A stretch of 64,000 bases of DNA from Sitta carolinensis (lineage: Eukaryota; Chordata; Aves; Passeriformes; Sittidae), in contig CM063284.1 of assembly GCA_032173965.1 (NCBI GenBank), positions 134,949,625-135,013,624 on the forward strand, written 5' to 3'. This document shows, in pieces, positions 31,042 through 43,622 of the stretch. Below the pieces are notes generated by a model. That model searched no databases and was not told the DNA's origin. It worked only from the letters and a program-made list of their open reading frames with translations. Every line of letters begins with the position of its first letter. Position 1 is the first letter of the stretch. The position numbers and the translations under genes were made by a program.

Positions 31042-31195
31042 ATGGACTCGCTGACCGCCCTCACCGGCAAGGGCGGCCGCCTGCTCCGCGGCACCGCCAG
31101 CCGCCTCTGGGGCGCCGTGCCCAGCGGCCTCCGCCACGGCCGCTGCCAGGATGGCCGGAGCCGCGGAGAGCCGGGCCCCGCCAAGCCGATGCCAG
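31042..31195 (+). CDS. OXR1: OXR1 alternative first coding exon (short isoform)
   Basis: First coding exon of an OXR1 short-isoform transcript. It encodes 51 residues beginning MDSLTALTGKGGRLLRGTAS, plus one base (G) of the next codon. This matches the vertebrate OXR1 isoform whose N-terminus has the pattern MD-LTT-TEK-GRLLRGTA. The start lies in a GCCGCCATGG context. The donor is CAG|GTGCCG at 31195/31196. The single leftover G joins AT at the start of the next exon to make GAT (Asp), the residue expected at this junction in the family. An in-frame upstream ATG at 30811 has no homology support and was not chosen. OXR1 protects against oxidative damage in the mitochondrion, cytosol or nucleus depending on isoform. 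This N-terminal stretch is low in recognisable domains and replaces the longer N-terminus of other isoforms. Confidence 0.87.
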
Positions 31196-32208
31196 GTGCC
31201 GCTGGGGAAGGGGCCGAGGGCGCGGGGGCGGCCGGGGGATAACGGCGGGCAACGGGCGGCTGGGCCTCCCCGGGCAGCGGGCTCGGCTCCTCAGCCCTTC
31301 CGAGCCTTCCTGGGGTGCGCGAGCTTCGGCGGGAAGCGAGAGCGAGCGGGAGCAGCACGGAGAGAGCGTCCCTTCTCAGCCGCGCTCAGCTCCGCCGTGT
31401 CCTGGGCTCGCAGCCGAGCCCGTCAGGGAGACAGCCGGCGGCTGGTGCCCCGCTCCGAGCGGCGCTCGGGGGGCGGCGAGGGGAAGGAGGCGCGGGGCGG
31501 GCGCGGCAGGGCCGGCACATGGCCCGGGGCCGGGCACTGCCGGGGCCGCGCCGCCGCGTGGTTGCACCGGGGCTGCGTCTAACATGAGAAAACCGCCTGA
31601 GCGTCTTCCTGATTGCTGTGACACAACTCCTACGCTTCCTCTAATAACTTCCTTCTCCTGGTATTTTTGCAGACCTGGGTGTAGGAAAGTGTCTGGAACA
31701 CAAGCTCGTCGTATGGAGATGTCCTTTGTGCACGAGGTGTTTCTGCCTCTCAGGTGCTCCTGAGGAGCAGGCAGCATTGCTGGGAAGTAGGCTCGGTGAT
31801 GCTAAGGGCTGCAGTAGTACCTCTGCCGCTCAGTGGCCAAACAGGTCAGTCAGGAGACAGTAGTAGGTGATTCCTTGTCCTGTGCCTGGGAGTTAGAGGG
31901 CTGCTGTTGTCACCCCTTTTTTTGATAATGCTTTTGGGGCTGTCGGTATTATATTGTAAGTATCTGATGTGAGCACATATATTAGCAAGAAATACCATGA
32001 AAACTGGTGGTCAGTGAGTGCACACACACTTCTTCATGCAGTAGAGGAGCACACAGTGAGAACTCTAAAGGTAGTGCTATTGATTGGGAGCTGAAACCAA
32101 GCTATGACATAACTAGTAAGAGCAGCATGATCTAATTATTGCTTTAAAAGAAAAAGACATATGAAGTTAAGTTTGTGGAAGTGCTTTGTCATAAATGAAG
32201 AGGACTAT

Positions 32209-32251
32209 ACAATTATTATATATGTTATATATAATATATATTATATATACA
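32209..32251. repeat. TA-rich low-complexity tract
   Basis: A run of TATA/ATAT steps with scattered changes in intron 1 of OXR1. It contains short self-complementary segments. Confidence 0.75.
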
Positions 32252-34419
32252 AAGTGTTTTCCTTTTTTTCCCTGTTTTGAGAAGCTCTGTGTGAAGTGGC
32301 TGAATAAAAGTTTGTTACAGTCTCTAGGTGAGGTTGAAGTCAGATCTCCACAGAAATTAAATATTAAAACACCTTGAGTTACTTTGTTACTGTAGATTAT
32401 TTTGAAAGAGTAAAATAGTTGATTTCCTTGAAGGGAAACTAGGTCTGCTACTCAGTGCAGTAGGCAAGGTATTAGGAATACCTATGCAGCCAGTCAGATG
32501 TGGATGGTGTTTCCTTATGTGCATTGGGTCACACTTCTTGCACACAAAGGATAATTGGTAACCAGCTATATTTACAGTGCCATTCTTTATTTATTTCATG
32601 TCCCTCCCTGCAACATACATGGGAGAGAAAGATAGTTGTTTTTCAGCAGTGAAATGAAGTAGGAGGCCTTGAATAAGACTGCTGCAAACAGTTAAAAACT
32701 TTTTGACAAAGATTACTTACATTCTTTTGCAGAACCAAAATGACAGTAAAATACATTAGCATCTTCTGGTCTTTTAATCTCTTACAAGGTCTTGTGTTCA
32801 GCTGTTAGTACAGTCTCCTATGATACGTGTGATTTCTTGGAGGGAAAGGCTCTGTTTTGCCTCCTCTTCTTCTGGAAGAAGGGATTAACTTAGACTGCAT
32901 TGTAGTTTTCTGGGGTTTTTTCCCCTGTAGCTTTAAGCAGAAAATGTGTTTTCTCAGATGCATTCATTCTGTAATGCTTAAAATTTGTGTTAATGACAAG
33001 TTCTAGAATGCAGGGTGAGTTTCTGCATTTATGGACTTTAATGTGCCTTTTTCCTCACCTAGGCAAAGCATACTGTGCAAGGCAGGTAGACCTTGGCTCT
33101 CCCATGCTGCCTTCCCTTTCAAAGTGTTTCTATCAGTTATGGGCAGAAACAAAGTCTTGTGACTATAGAATTCTTCTCTCAGGCATTTTTCTGGCTTTTA
33201 CAAATCACCTGTGCCCTGGTAATGTGGAAGCTCGAAGAATGATTACAATGCTTCATTTGAAATCAAACCTGTTTTAATTAGAAATGGGTCCCCTGGCATT
33301 AGCTTCAGTCTTAATGGCAGATTCTAAATGCTCCAAATACTTTGTCTCTGCAGTGTCCTGCATCCAGGCCTACCTATTACTGTAGTTTTTTCCCCCACTT
33401 AGGGCTTTCAGTGTTTTCTTTTTTTTTTTTTTTTTGTTGTGTTATTTTGGGGTGTTTTTTTAATGGTTTAATTGTGACTGTGCATTACTTGTTAAGAGAA
33501 TAGTTCTTCATAAGTTCCTTAAAATCATGTTTCAATTTCTCTGAAACAAAACCCAACCTTTTTTAGCCTTTACAATTATCTCACTTTAGTATAATATTAA
33601 TAATTTTACCTTTACTGGTTTTATGTTTGTCTTTTTGAATAGTTGAGTAGCTTCTCTATCAGGTTTCCAAGTTCAGGGAGGCAAGTCTGTTCAAACGCTG
33701 TGCTTTCAATCACTTCTTTGGACACATACAGAACAGTCTATAATATTTCTTAGTAGGGAGAAAGGACGTACTGGGAAGACTGAGTAGTGCCATAGGAGGC
33801 TGTAAACCTGTTTATCTGGTTTTACACTGTTTGTGTCCCGCAGCCTAGTCAGTGAAAAAACTTCATAAAGTGTTTTTTTTTCTTTTATTTGTTGTGATGG
33901 TGGATAAAAATACAACTCTAATAAGAAAGCCAAGATGCAGCATCTGGCTGGCAGAATGTAAAGTTGGGTTTTTTCTAAAAAAGACCTGTAAGCTTTGAAA
34001 TATAACTTCTAAATGTAATCTATTGATAATTTATAGGAGAAGCTAATATATATGTGTTCAAGCCTGGATTTACTTAGAAACTTTAGTCAGAACAGTGTTG
34101 TTTTCTTGATTTTTATGTACTGTAGGTGTTGGCATGCTGGAGTTGCACGTGATTTTAGTTGCTTTAAGATGCAACTCAAGGTTTTAGGGAACGTGTGATT
34201 AAGAATTATCTTTTCTGCAGAATTAACTTGGATGTTCAGTTTAATTTTAGTCTCATCTATACAAACCTTTTACTTAAATGAGCCAACAGCACATCCCATA
34301 GTTTAGTCTGCTGTTTGCTTTGCTGTGTAAGGAGAGTCTGACCAGCAGTGAGAGGCATGGTTTTGCATCTTTTCTATGACACTGCTGAGGCAGCATATTG
34401 AATGTGCTCTTTGGTTTGT

Positions 34420-34812
34420 ATCCTGTTAAGGAAAACTGCAGAGGAACTACAGAGGGTCCAGCCAGTGAATTTATGCTCGCAGGGCATATGACCTGTGAGG
34501 AGGGGTTGACGGAGCTGAGCTTTAGTGATGCAAAAGGAGACCAAGGCAACTTAAAGACAATCTAATGATGACCTGCATCTAAGGGACACACTCTTATCAG
34601 TGCTGAGATCAAGGAGGAGCAGCAGCCATGAGTTTTAGCTTAGGAGGTTCAAATTGGACAGTAGGAAAAAACTTCACACAGGATGGTCAATCATTGGGAC
34701 AACTTTAAGCTCACCCAATTTGATGTTGACGAGAATTCTACTTCAAACTGGAGAGGAGAAGCTCTCTTTAAGAGGCTTCTCTTCTGGATAACCCTTTGAT
34801 TCTGTGAGGATA
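34420..34812 (+). mobile_element. Diverged CR1 LINE 3' fragment
   Basis: A 'gaactacagagggtccagcc' segment, then 'gaggaggggttgacggagctgagctttag', which echoes the CR1 coding end (E-x-x-L-x-E-L). It is followed by a decayed tail ('tcaaattggacagtaggaaaaaacttcacac') and 'ttctggataaccctttgattctgtga'. Old and approximate. Confidence 0.6.
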
Positions 34813-36639
34813 TACTCTTATACCTGGAGTCTTATGCTTCTTCCCTCCTAGATATTTTCACTTCATTTTTCTCTGTGGTCACTTCATGGAGGAAGAAGAC
34901 AGGTGCACGGGTAGTGCTCACTTCCTGCACTCTCATTAAGTACAGAAGTTAAATAAAAATCAGTGATTGAGACTCCTCTTGACCAGTCTGTCGGGGAAGT
35001 TCTTCTAGCTTCCTTCTATTGAAACTTTTGTTGTCGTTTTTCTCTTTCAGGTTCAACTTGATTGTTCAGTTCTGAACCATGTGGTCTGTGGGCTTATTTA
35101 CATTTCTTTCATACCAGCTTTGGAGTCTTGATTGGTGAGGTTGCCATATGCAGTATATCCAGGAAACTGTGGCTTGTCAGTCCTCTGTACTATGGTCAAG
35201 GTAGCAGCAATACATTAGAAATCTAAATGTGCAGTGACAACTTATAATAAATTTCTCAAGTCCTGCTGTGAAAGTTAGTATCTTTCTTTTTAAAAATCCA
35301 CCTTGGAATAAAGCAAATACAAGAATAAGGCAGGTTATTTTTTTCTTTCATCTTTATTCAGTACCTAATTTTTAAGGAACTACCAGGTGTATGATAAAGT
35401 AGGGAAGAGGATTCAAACTGGGAGAAGCACTTTTTGTACACACTGTTCCGGATGAAGCACATATGAAATGTACCAACACCCTTTACAAAGACGATAATGC
35501 TTCGCTTTCATGTCTGAAAATAATTCAGTTGGTACAGGCATAAGTAGCAAATGTGATCTTGGAATGTATCAGGCTGGTGACTCAGTCATCTTGTGATATG
35601 TTAATGTATGCACAAGCTCTTCTTCAGGCTTCTGCACTACTAGTGTACAGGATTTCTTGAGAATTCCCGTGGTGCATGTGATGTTAAATGATCTTTTACT
35701 TCACATTCTGCTTTGTACTAATCCATCTTTCCTTGTTTTATTCCTCCATGCTTTGGAACTTCAGAATTCATTGTCCTTTTACCCAGCCTTTGCTGTTGAT
35801 TGTTCTTTTGAATTTGTCTGCTGATGTGCAATTAAACTGTGTTAAAAACTATTCCATTGGGATCTCATTAATATACCTCTCAATTCTGATTTCTATTTCT
35901 CTCTCCTCTTTATTGAATTTTTTACATATTTCACAATTCTTTATCCAGCTTTTGCTGTTCAGCAGAATTCTGATGTATCAAGTGTTTAACTGTAGTTTAA
36001 TGTATAAACTAGTCTAGCAGATGATTGAAATAGATTTTTTTTCTGGTATTCTGGTATCCTTTGACTGTATTGCATTTTCATTTTAATGTGTCATGCTGGT
36101 TGTGTTTTTATCTTAATTTTTCTGGTTAATTTCCATTTCTAATATTCAAACAGTTTAAAATATGATGTTTTATTGAGAACTCATGGCAGAATTTCAGGTC
36201 ACTATATGTACGAATAATAATTTTTTGTTCATCAGTAAGCAACACACCTTGGGTTATATGTGTAAATCTCCCTCTGGCTTGGTTTGGTAGGTTGGCCTTA
36301 TGTATCTTTATTGCCTGGCAGAAAAATGGAAGGAATCATAGTTACAGATAACTCAAATTGCAAGCAAGATTGTTTAGCCTTGTGAAAGTAGGGAAGACGA
36401 TGACTTTAGGCTAGGTTTCTCAGTCCTTGATTTCACTTTGGAAATGTTCACGGATGGAAACGGCACAGCTGCAGTGGTCAGTTAGGGGATTTTACCTTCT
36501 GTCTTCTCAGAAGTGCTTTTGTTTCTTTTTTGTCTGTTACCTTTTGTTCTCCTACTATGTGTCACTGAGGAGACTGTCTTTGTCATCTTGACGCCTCTAG
36601 GAAAGCTATTTGGAGGATACAGGGTGGCTGCTGTTACAG

Positions 36640-37165
36640 TCCTTCAAAGCGACCTCTGCTTCAGACTGGAGAGGCTCTGTTTTCTTGGCCTCTTCTCACA
36701 GCCCCAATTACCTTGGTGTCCCTTCACCAAAATAGTTTTGTTTATCTGTGCCTTCCTTATATTGAATGGGGGCAGGTGGAGGGACAATAGAGCTGGTATT
36801 TCTAAAGCAGTCAGAGTGCAAGGATGATAGGTGTGCTGTCAGTCTCCTGACCTCTGTTCATAGTAATACAGCTGAGGATACTGTTGGCCCCCCTTGTTTC
36901 CAGGTCATGGTTCCAGCTCCTGTTTTGGCTTCTGCCTACCAAGACCCTTGGGGATTTTTTTTCAGCAGAGTTGCTCCTTGGCTGAGCAGTGCCAGTTGTA
37001 CAACACCAAGGGTTCTTTCCTGTGCAGAAGACTGTTGTCGTGCTGAATTCCAAAAGGTTCCTTTCAGCTTGCTCCCCAGGCTGTCCAGGTCCTGCTGAAT
37101 GGTAGCCCTGCCATCATGTATGTTGACTGATCCCCCCAGTTTATCTGCAACCTAATGCAATAAAC
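36640..37165 (-). mobile_element. CR1 LINE internal fragment
   Basis: Antisense CR1 coding region, including 'ctcctgttttggcttctgcc', 'gctccccaggctgtccaggtcctgctgaatggtagccctgcc' and 'gttgactgatccccccagtttatctgcaac', which correspond to the conserved reverse-transcriptase portion read in reverse. The ends are approximate. Confidence 0.6.
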
Positions 37166-40100
37166 TTGTACAGTAGGATATTTACTCAGGCTCTGCAAAT
37201 GATTCCACAGAAGGTCCCTTTGCATGTGAGCAGAGCAATTGTAGTGCACAAGTCAGCAGCATAAGCTGACTGACTTTGAATTCTTAGAAAGGATCGGTAT
37301 CATGCACTTAAGTGTGATAAGGCCAAGTGTAATTTCTTGAAGATGTGTAAGGATATAACTTGATACTGCTGCTTGATGGTCAAACTGCTGATGTGGTATT
37401 GTGTAGGCTTGAGCATGTACAACTTAAATGGGCTTAAATATCTGGAAGATGTGTGTTATTTGAAACATTGATGTGCTGTATCAGTAGTGCCGACAAAATT
37501 TTTTGCAAGTTTCCATTAAAAGATAAGTTTGGTCTGCAGAGATTGTACAGAAGCTGGAGATCAGAGCTGGGTGGTTTCTAATGTATTAGCGTGTACTTGT
37601 ATATTGCAAATGGAAAAGAAAAGGAAGTTTAGTGTTGATTAACACATACCATGGCATAATCTGAAAATTTGGTAAAGCATTTCTCTTTACTTTGAATGTG
37701 AAATCTTATTTTTTAAGAAAGCCCATGTGATGTGCATACCAGGAGTGTCATGTACAGAGCTGACTTTGTCTCCTAGCCATTTGGAGAAGTGTCCTGTCTT
37801 AAGTTTGTTTCTCTTCAATTGTTTTTATTCCCGAAATCATAAATTTAATTATTTCTGCCGACATGCTATGCATATGACTGGATAGCAGAGTGGCATGTGT
37901 TAGGGGATCACAAAATGGACTTGGATTGATGCTGTATCTATGTTGCAGGAAAAAGCCATTTTGATGTTTGAAGTGCTAATGAAACATTAGCAGGATCTCA
38001 GATTCATTGAGCTTGAGGGCTTGCTTGAGAAAAATGTGAACAAAAGCATCATGTGAAGAGCAGTGATAAAGATCAAGTGTTTTGAGAGCATGACTTAGAA
38101 AGACTGAATCATAGAATAAATAGCAATTGCTTAGCAAGAGTCTGAAGGAGACATTATAACACTGCCTTGGTCTGAAAGCCTACTGTTTTGGCTAAAAAAC
38201 CTGCCGATATTATAGGCTACTGTTAGGCCCTCTGTTTCTGGTTCCTAAGACATTGGTAGATAACTGAAAATAATATTCCTGTAATTATCGTAAGCATGTC
38301 TAACTGCAGGAGGGGGAGAAGGGCTAATGAAACAGTTGCTGTCTGAAATGTAGTCCCTGCTGTTTGGAGAGTCAGGTCACTGGGTCTTATGGAGTATAAA
38401 GATTCCATTTCTTTATGAATAGATTATAATGATCTAATTGTTATTGAGCAGAACTAATCTAATAAAGCTGTATTATCTGCTTCCTGTTTTATTAATTAGT
38501 GAGTTGTTTCCATGTACTGCTAAATAAAAATGTATTTGAAAATGTTTCAGACTGCTTTTCTTACTTTGATTCATTGCCCCATAAGTGCTGCATGTTTAAG
38601 ATCCTGTGAAAAACTGTGTCCTAGACAAGAATTTGACAAAGTTACTGCTTTTTTCTTTTTTTTTTAAACACCTGTAAATCTCATGCTCAAATGTATAGTT
38701 CTTGTTGGGGGAGGGGGGTGGGATGGTGTATGAATGTTTTTCTTACCTTCTTGATCTTAATAAGCGCATTTATTAATTTTAAACAATTTGCAATAATTGT
38801 GGCCTTGTCCAGCTTCTTTACTTTTCTCAGAGGATACTTGTTTGATTTATCAATTTATTTCTCTGGAAAAAGTGTTTTTTGTTATTTTTGTTACTTTGAA
38901 ATGAATAGAATAGCATTTGAGAAACATGGCAAGTTGAGATTTCATCTTACTGTGCAGACAGGAAGGGTAAAGCAAAGTGAATACATTTTTCTGTATATAG
39001 AGCTTGAAGATCCTCTTAAGCAGTTTTTAGCTTGTGTCCTTATCTTTACCATGTCTTAGTGCCAGAAGTCCAAATGATGTGCTAAAAGTATCAGTGAACG
39101 GCAAATTGATGGTCTACAATTAAGCTCAGGTGGTGTACTAAGAAATGAGAAACGCCACTCTTGTCATAATCATTTGAGCTATCAGTGCCACAGGAATATT
39201 TGCAGTCAACCAAAATTCAGTGGCACAAAGTTGTATAGAGCAGTTTATGGAAGCCCTGCTATAAATGTTGGAATTTGACTTTAGTTGTTTTCAGTTGAAT
39301 GCCACTGATATTTAATATTTTAATGTCAAAGCTGCCTTATTGAAAATTTCAGCTTCCTAAAACATAATGTTCATAAACCCCCTTTTCCTATCTTGTATAA
39401 GTCTGTTGGAACAGTAAGTCCTCCTCTCTGTGTTGGATGATCATATGTAATTATTCCTATGCTACAGTCATTTAACCACAAGATTCTGAGCCCGTGCATT
39501 CAGACTAAATATTGGTCTGGTGTCATTTTGAACACTGTTTTACATCTTTCTAGTTCTAGTCTTTTACATCCCAGCTGAAATATTTTGTCATTTGTGGATC
39601 TGACCTGCTCTCTTTCACTTCAGTGTTTCAAGCTGTTGTGGAGGCCCACCCCATCCTGTGAAAAGGTAGTTGAGAATTAAAGCATGAGTCCTGAGGTTAC
39701 AAAATCTCATCTTCTGCCCGAAACAGCACAACTAAGAGCTCTGATAACCTAGCACCACAGATCCCATGTTAAACAAGTCTCTTGACTAAACCACTGTTTA
39801 GTGTGGTTAATGCTGTCTGTTTTTTCTTTGTGATCTGAGAACATCAGCCTTAATCTGACTGGCTAGCTGCTGGCAGATGAAGTAATGGTTGTGTGTAACC
39901 TAACAAAATGAGCTCCTGTGCAACAGTTACCTGGAAAAGAAGTAAAATGTGTGTCAGACCAACTCTTGTTTGGCCTGAGGATTTTTTAGACCACTGCATT
40001 CTATGCTGGCAGTTGCTTCTGCTTGCATGTGCTTTCTACAATACTAGAGGCACTGGAATGGCTGAAAGATGCATTTACTTTGCCCTCAAGAATGAATAGC

Positions 40101-40679
40101 CTGCTCATTTAGTGAGATATAGAAGCTTTGTAGTCATCAAGGAGGTTGAATTTGTGTTTCTACAACTCTGACCTATTTTCACAGCTGAAATACATCCTCG
40201 CTTTGTTTCTGAGAGGTCAAAATTGATGTGTTCTGTATGAACAGACAGCTCAAGCACTTGGGCTGTGGGCAGAGGTGTGGATTTTGATAGCTTGGCCAGC
40301 TGGGTAGTCAGCACACACAGAGCTCAGTGTTGCCTGCTTCCATCTCTTGTTGACTCAGGAGACATACATCATGTCAGGTTATGAAACACTTGAATCCTCT
40401 ACCCATATAGTGAGGAGGAGGAGGTAATGCCTTCACAGACTGAAAGAATGGAAGTGGGCACTGATGGGAATGGTTGGATTTACTGTCTTAGGTATGGGAG
40501 GGGAAGACCTCAAAAAACCCGAATTGCAGGCTATAAGTTCCTGGAAAACTTGTGGTAGGAGTTCTGGCTTTCCTGCCAGGTACCTTTAACAGGGACTTGA
40601 CTTCCCCACCCCTACCCTGTTTCATCTTACTTTCCTGAAGTTACCTTTGAAGATGGTGAAGGGCCTTGAATGGAAACCA

Positions 40680-41076
40680 TATGAGAAGTGGCCGAGGTCA
40701 CTTGGTCTGTCCAGATTGCAGGAGACCTCATAGTGATTGACAGCTTCCTCAAGGGAATTAGGGGGGACTGTCACTGGTCTCTTCTCTCTGACCACTGACA
40801 AGGCCTGAGGGAGCAACATGGGGCCATGTCAAGGGAGGTTTGGGCTGGGTATTAAGAAAAGCTTCCTCAGGCAGACAATGACTGAGCACTGGAACAGTCT
40901 CCCCAGGGAAGTGGTTGCAGCGCTGAGACTGCCAGAGTTTGGGCAGTGCTCTCAGGCACATGGTGTGATTCTTGGTGTTGTCTGGGCACAGCCAGGGGTT
41001 GGATGCAGTGATCCTTGTGAGTCCCTTCAGTCCTGAGTATAACTCATGGTATCACAGGGAGAATCTGTGATTCTAA
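40680..41076 (+). mobile_element. CR1 LINE 3' end
   Basis: It contains 'aggtcacttggtctgtccag', 'gtcaagggaggtttgggctgggtattaagaaaagcttcctcaggcagac', 'actggaacagtctccccagggaagtggttgcagc' and the end motif 'gatccttgtgagtcccttcagtcctgagtat' to 'tctgtgattct'. A clear avian CR1 tail, sense to OXR1, in intron 1. Confidence 0.93.
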
Positions 41077-43539
41077 GTCTAAAGCAGCAGGTTTTTCTGC
41101 TGTGAAGAACAAATAAGTTCCCATTTTTCCTTCTGGTGTAAGGAACAGAAATGGGCATTTGTGCAGGACTTCATTTCTGCTGCTCAGTTACTGGAGAGGG
41201 AGAAGATAATTTATCTTGACCTCTTCAGTGGCACCTGTCTGCAAGCTCTTCATATACTTGAACCAGTAAGAAGAAAAAAGAAAGTTGAATTTGGGTTGAG
41301 AAAAAGCCCCCATTAACTACATTGGATTATAGACAACTGAAGTGTGTTTATATATATCTATAATATGGGACTTCTTTACTTCCATCTAATAGGGGGAAGA
41401 AATCTTATTCTGCAATAAGGGTTCTCCATTTATATGTTATTAAGGCTTGTATGGGATCCTGGATGACATCAATCTATTTTTAGTTGTATCCTTGTACTTT
41501 TTCTTAGGATTATTTGTCCCAGACTGCTCTTCAAAGAAAATGATTAGGCTATTGACAAAGCTTTGATAAGAGCTGAAAAATTTGGAACAGCTACAGTCAA
41601 GCAACTGGCTTTCTATAGCTTGCTGAGGAGGTGCCTATTGTGCTGCAAGGTCAGGTAAAAACTTTGGTAACAAAATATTCGACCTAGGTGAGGAGAACGC
41701 TGGCCTCTGCTAAGCCTACACACCAACTTCTAGTGTATTTTATTATTACTGAGTTGGCTTCATTTCCATCAGAGACATTTGCAGTATATTTAAACACTAT
41801 GAATATAATCAGAAATGAATGTTTCTTCCAGCTAAGCTTTGAAAAGCTATTAGTAAATAAGGAAATAAATACCTTTAAATGTATTGAATTAAGAAAGCAG
41901 TGTGTAGAATTAGTGTATAGGTTTATAGAATTGCTGGAAACCTTTTTGAAGTAGGCTGTCTTGAACGTTATTCATAGATATAAAAGCTTACCATAATTAA
42001 TACCATCTATAGATCAGTTTTAGGTATGGGCTTATTCTTCCTCAGGCTTTTTTCAATATATAAAAAAGAATGAATTGGACCAAAGTTTACATCCTTTTTT
42101 TATCCATATAAAGAGCACCACAGGAGATTATTTATCTTGGATCTGCTAGAAATTACTACTTTATTGTCCTGTGTGCCTTGTCCTATATAGCAAATGTAGG
42201 TAGGTTTCTTCTTGTGGGCTTCTTTTTTCATGATCTCATTTTGTTTCTTCTTCTTTGTCCGAACTTGCTGTGTAATTTACATTGTGATTTCCCTGCCCCC
42301 TATGTCTTGATAGTTTTGGCTATCCATGTAAAAATTTGGGAGTGGGTGTATGAAAGTTGTGCTGATACTTGTCTATTTTCCAGTGTTGGAGTCATGATAC
42401 TAATTAAATCTAATAGTGAACTAAAGATGCTGTTGGTTTATAGCATGTTTCCTTAGTACTTCATGAAGCTTAAATGGATTGCGCTATTTTTTTCTAATTC
42501 TAATCTCAATGTAGCCATGCCCAAATATTTTTTAAAAAAATACATTTTATAAGGTTTCTTGTTTCTTTTCAATTTGGCTTGAAATGTTTGAGTGAATTAT
42601 GGTAACAAATTTGAATGTTTCAAAATGGGAGTATAACTATGCCCATTGTAGCACAAAAACTTAATGTCTCATTCACTTAAGTATTTTGGGCTCCTTAATA
42701 GCAGATATTTGACTGTTGAGGGTGGAGGCCATGTGGTGAAGATATATCTAAAAAATCCATGTGTGTGTATAGATGCATATATTAAAACTCTCACTGTTCT
42801 GGAGATGTATGTGCTGTCTCTTGAACAATATATCTAAACTGGTGCATCATGATTATCATAAAATCAAGCCAGTCAATATAATTAAATAATATTAATAATG
42901 GAGTATACTTTAGTTAGAAGTGGTTGTTTGCTTGGCCTGTGAAACAGGTTATCAGAATACAGTGCCCCAATAAAAAGAGCAGTTCTTAACTTGTATTATT
43001 TATGTAGAATCTTTACTGTTTATTTGCTAGCTCTATATGTTTGCTACAGACAGGATAATTATGAATTTAATGCTAATGCTCTTTATTTTAAAAAAGCTTT
43101 AAATAATCTTTATTTATTTATTAAACAGCAACAAAATATGTCCAGTGATCAAATATACAGGAACTCTAGATCATCTCCCCTCAGATGCAAGCAGGCTGTG
43201 TGTGATACAAAATCAATTAAACACAGCAATTCCAGAAATGTTGCTTGCCTGATGGGGTCACCGTCCTATTTAGTCTTCATTAATCGCTTCCTGGATAGCA
43301 GCAAGTACTTCTGCAGTTAGCTGGTTTCTAGTTATCAGTTGTTTGTATTGGTCAAATTCTTAAAGCATTGCAGAGGAATGAAGTCCCTATTTTAGCAGCT
43401 GGTGTCTGTTGGAATCAGCAGGAGTAAACTGTGTAACTGGTGGATTAGATGTCTGCCCACGGGGCTGTAGTCAGCAGCCTGTGACAGTACTGAGAGAGGA
43501 AAATGAATTTAACACACTCATTGCCTCAATTTTTTTCAG

Positions 43540-43622
43540 ATGCTGGCCAGAAGAAGACCCCAGACAAGAAGGATGGGCGACGAATGTCTTTTCAAAAACC
43601 TAGAGGGACTCTTGAATATTCC
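43540..43622 (+). CDS. OXR1: OXR1 exon 2: linker and start of LysM domain
   Basis: This 83-bp exon has acceptor TTTTTCAG| and a consensus donor |GTAAGT. After the split Asp codon it reads A-G-Q-K-K-T-P-D-K-K-D-G-R-R-M, continuing S-F-Q-K-P-R-G-T-L-E-Y-S. This is nearly identical to the conserved OXR1 segment after the variable N-terminus, where KKDGRRMSFQKP is diagnostic and separates it from the paralog NCOA7. It covers residues 53-79 of the spliced product. The last residues (GTLEYS) form the first strand of the LysM domain. The exon ends in phase 0. It is common to all the OXR1 isoforms that carry LysM. Confidence 0.95.

Larger units (their letters stand above)
30826..31580 (+). promoter_or_regulatory. 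OXR1: CpG-island promoter of the short OXR1 isoform
   Basis: This is the only strongly GC- and CpG-rich block in the window, with AT-rich DNA on both sides. It surrounds the first coding exon. Upstream of the ATG it contains GC boxes (CCCCGCCC at 30905-30912 and GGGGCGGGG at 30945-30953) and a TATA-like TTTAAAA at 30937-30943, about 100 bp before the start codon. Known biology: OXR1 has several alternative promoters, and one drives transcripts whose first exon is joined straight to the LysM-encoding exons. Inference: this island is that promoter and its transcription start probably lies near 30960-30970. It could also be bidirectional, but I found no exon on the - strand. Confidence 0.85.
31196..43539 (+). 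other. OXR1: OXR1 intron 1 (12.3 kb)
   Basis: This non-coding interval runs from donor GTGCCG to an acceptor ending TTTTTTTCAG. The first ~380 bp are still CpG island. It then becomes AT-rich, with a TA-rich low-complexity tract near 32209-32250, T runs near 33420, and CR1 pieces near 34.4, 36.6 and 40.7 kb that are listed separately. The open frames inside, such as those near 35.7 and 36.5 kb, show no family resemblance. The frame near 36.5 kb partly overlaps CR1 sequence. Confidence 0.8.

Noticed and set aside
30678..31358. 226-codon - strand open frame across the CpG island
   Set aside because: GC-rich DNA has few stops; the frame is antisense to the OXR1 first exon and promoter, with low-complexity Ala/Arg/Pro composition and no domain.
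36513..37098. 104- and 110-codon open frames in intron 1
   Set aside because: They largely overlap the antisense CR1 fragment and have no coding homology in their own sense.
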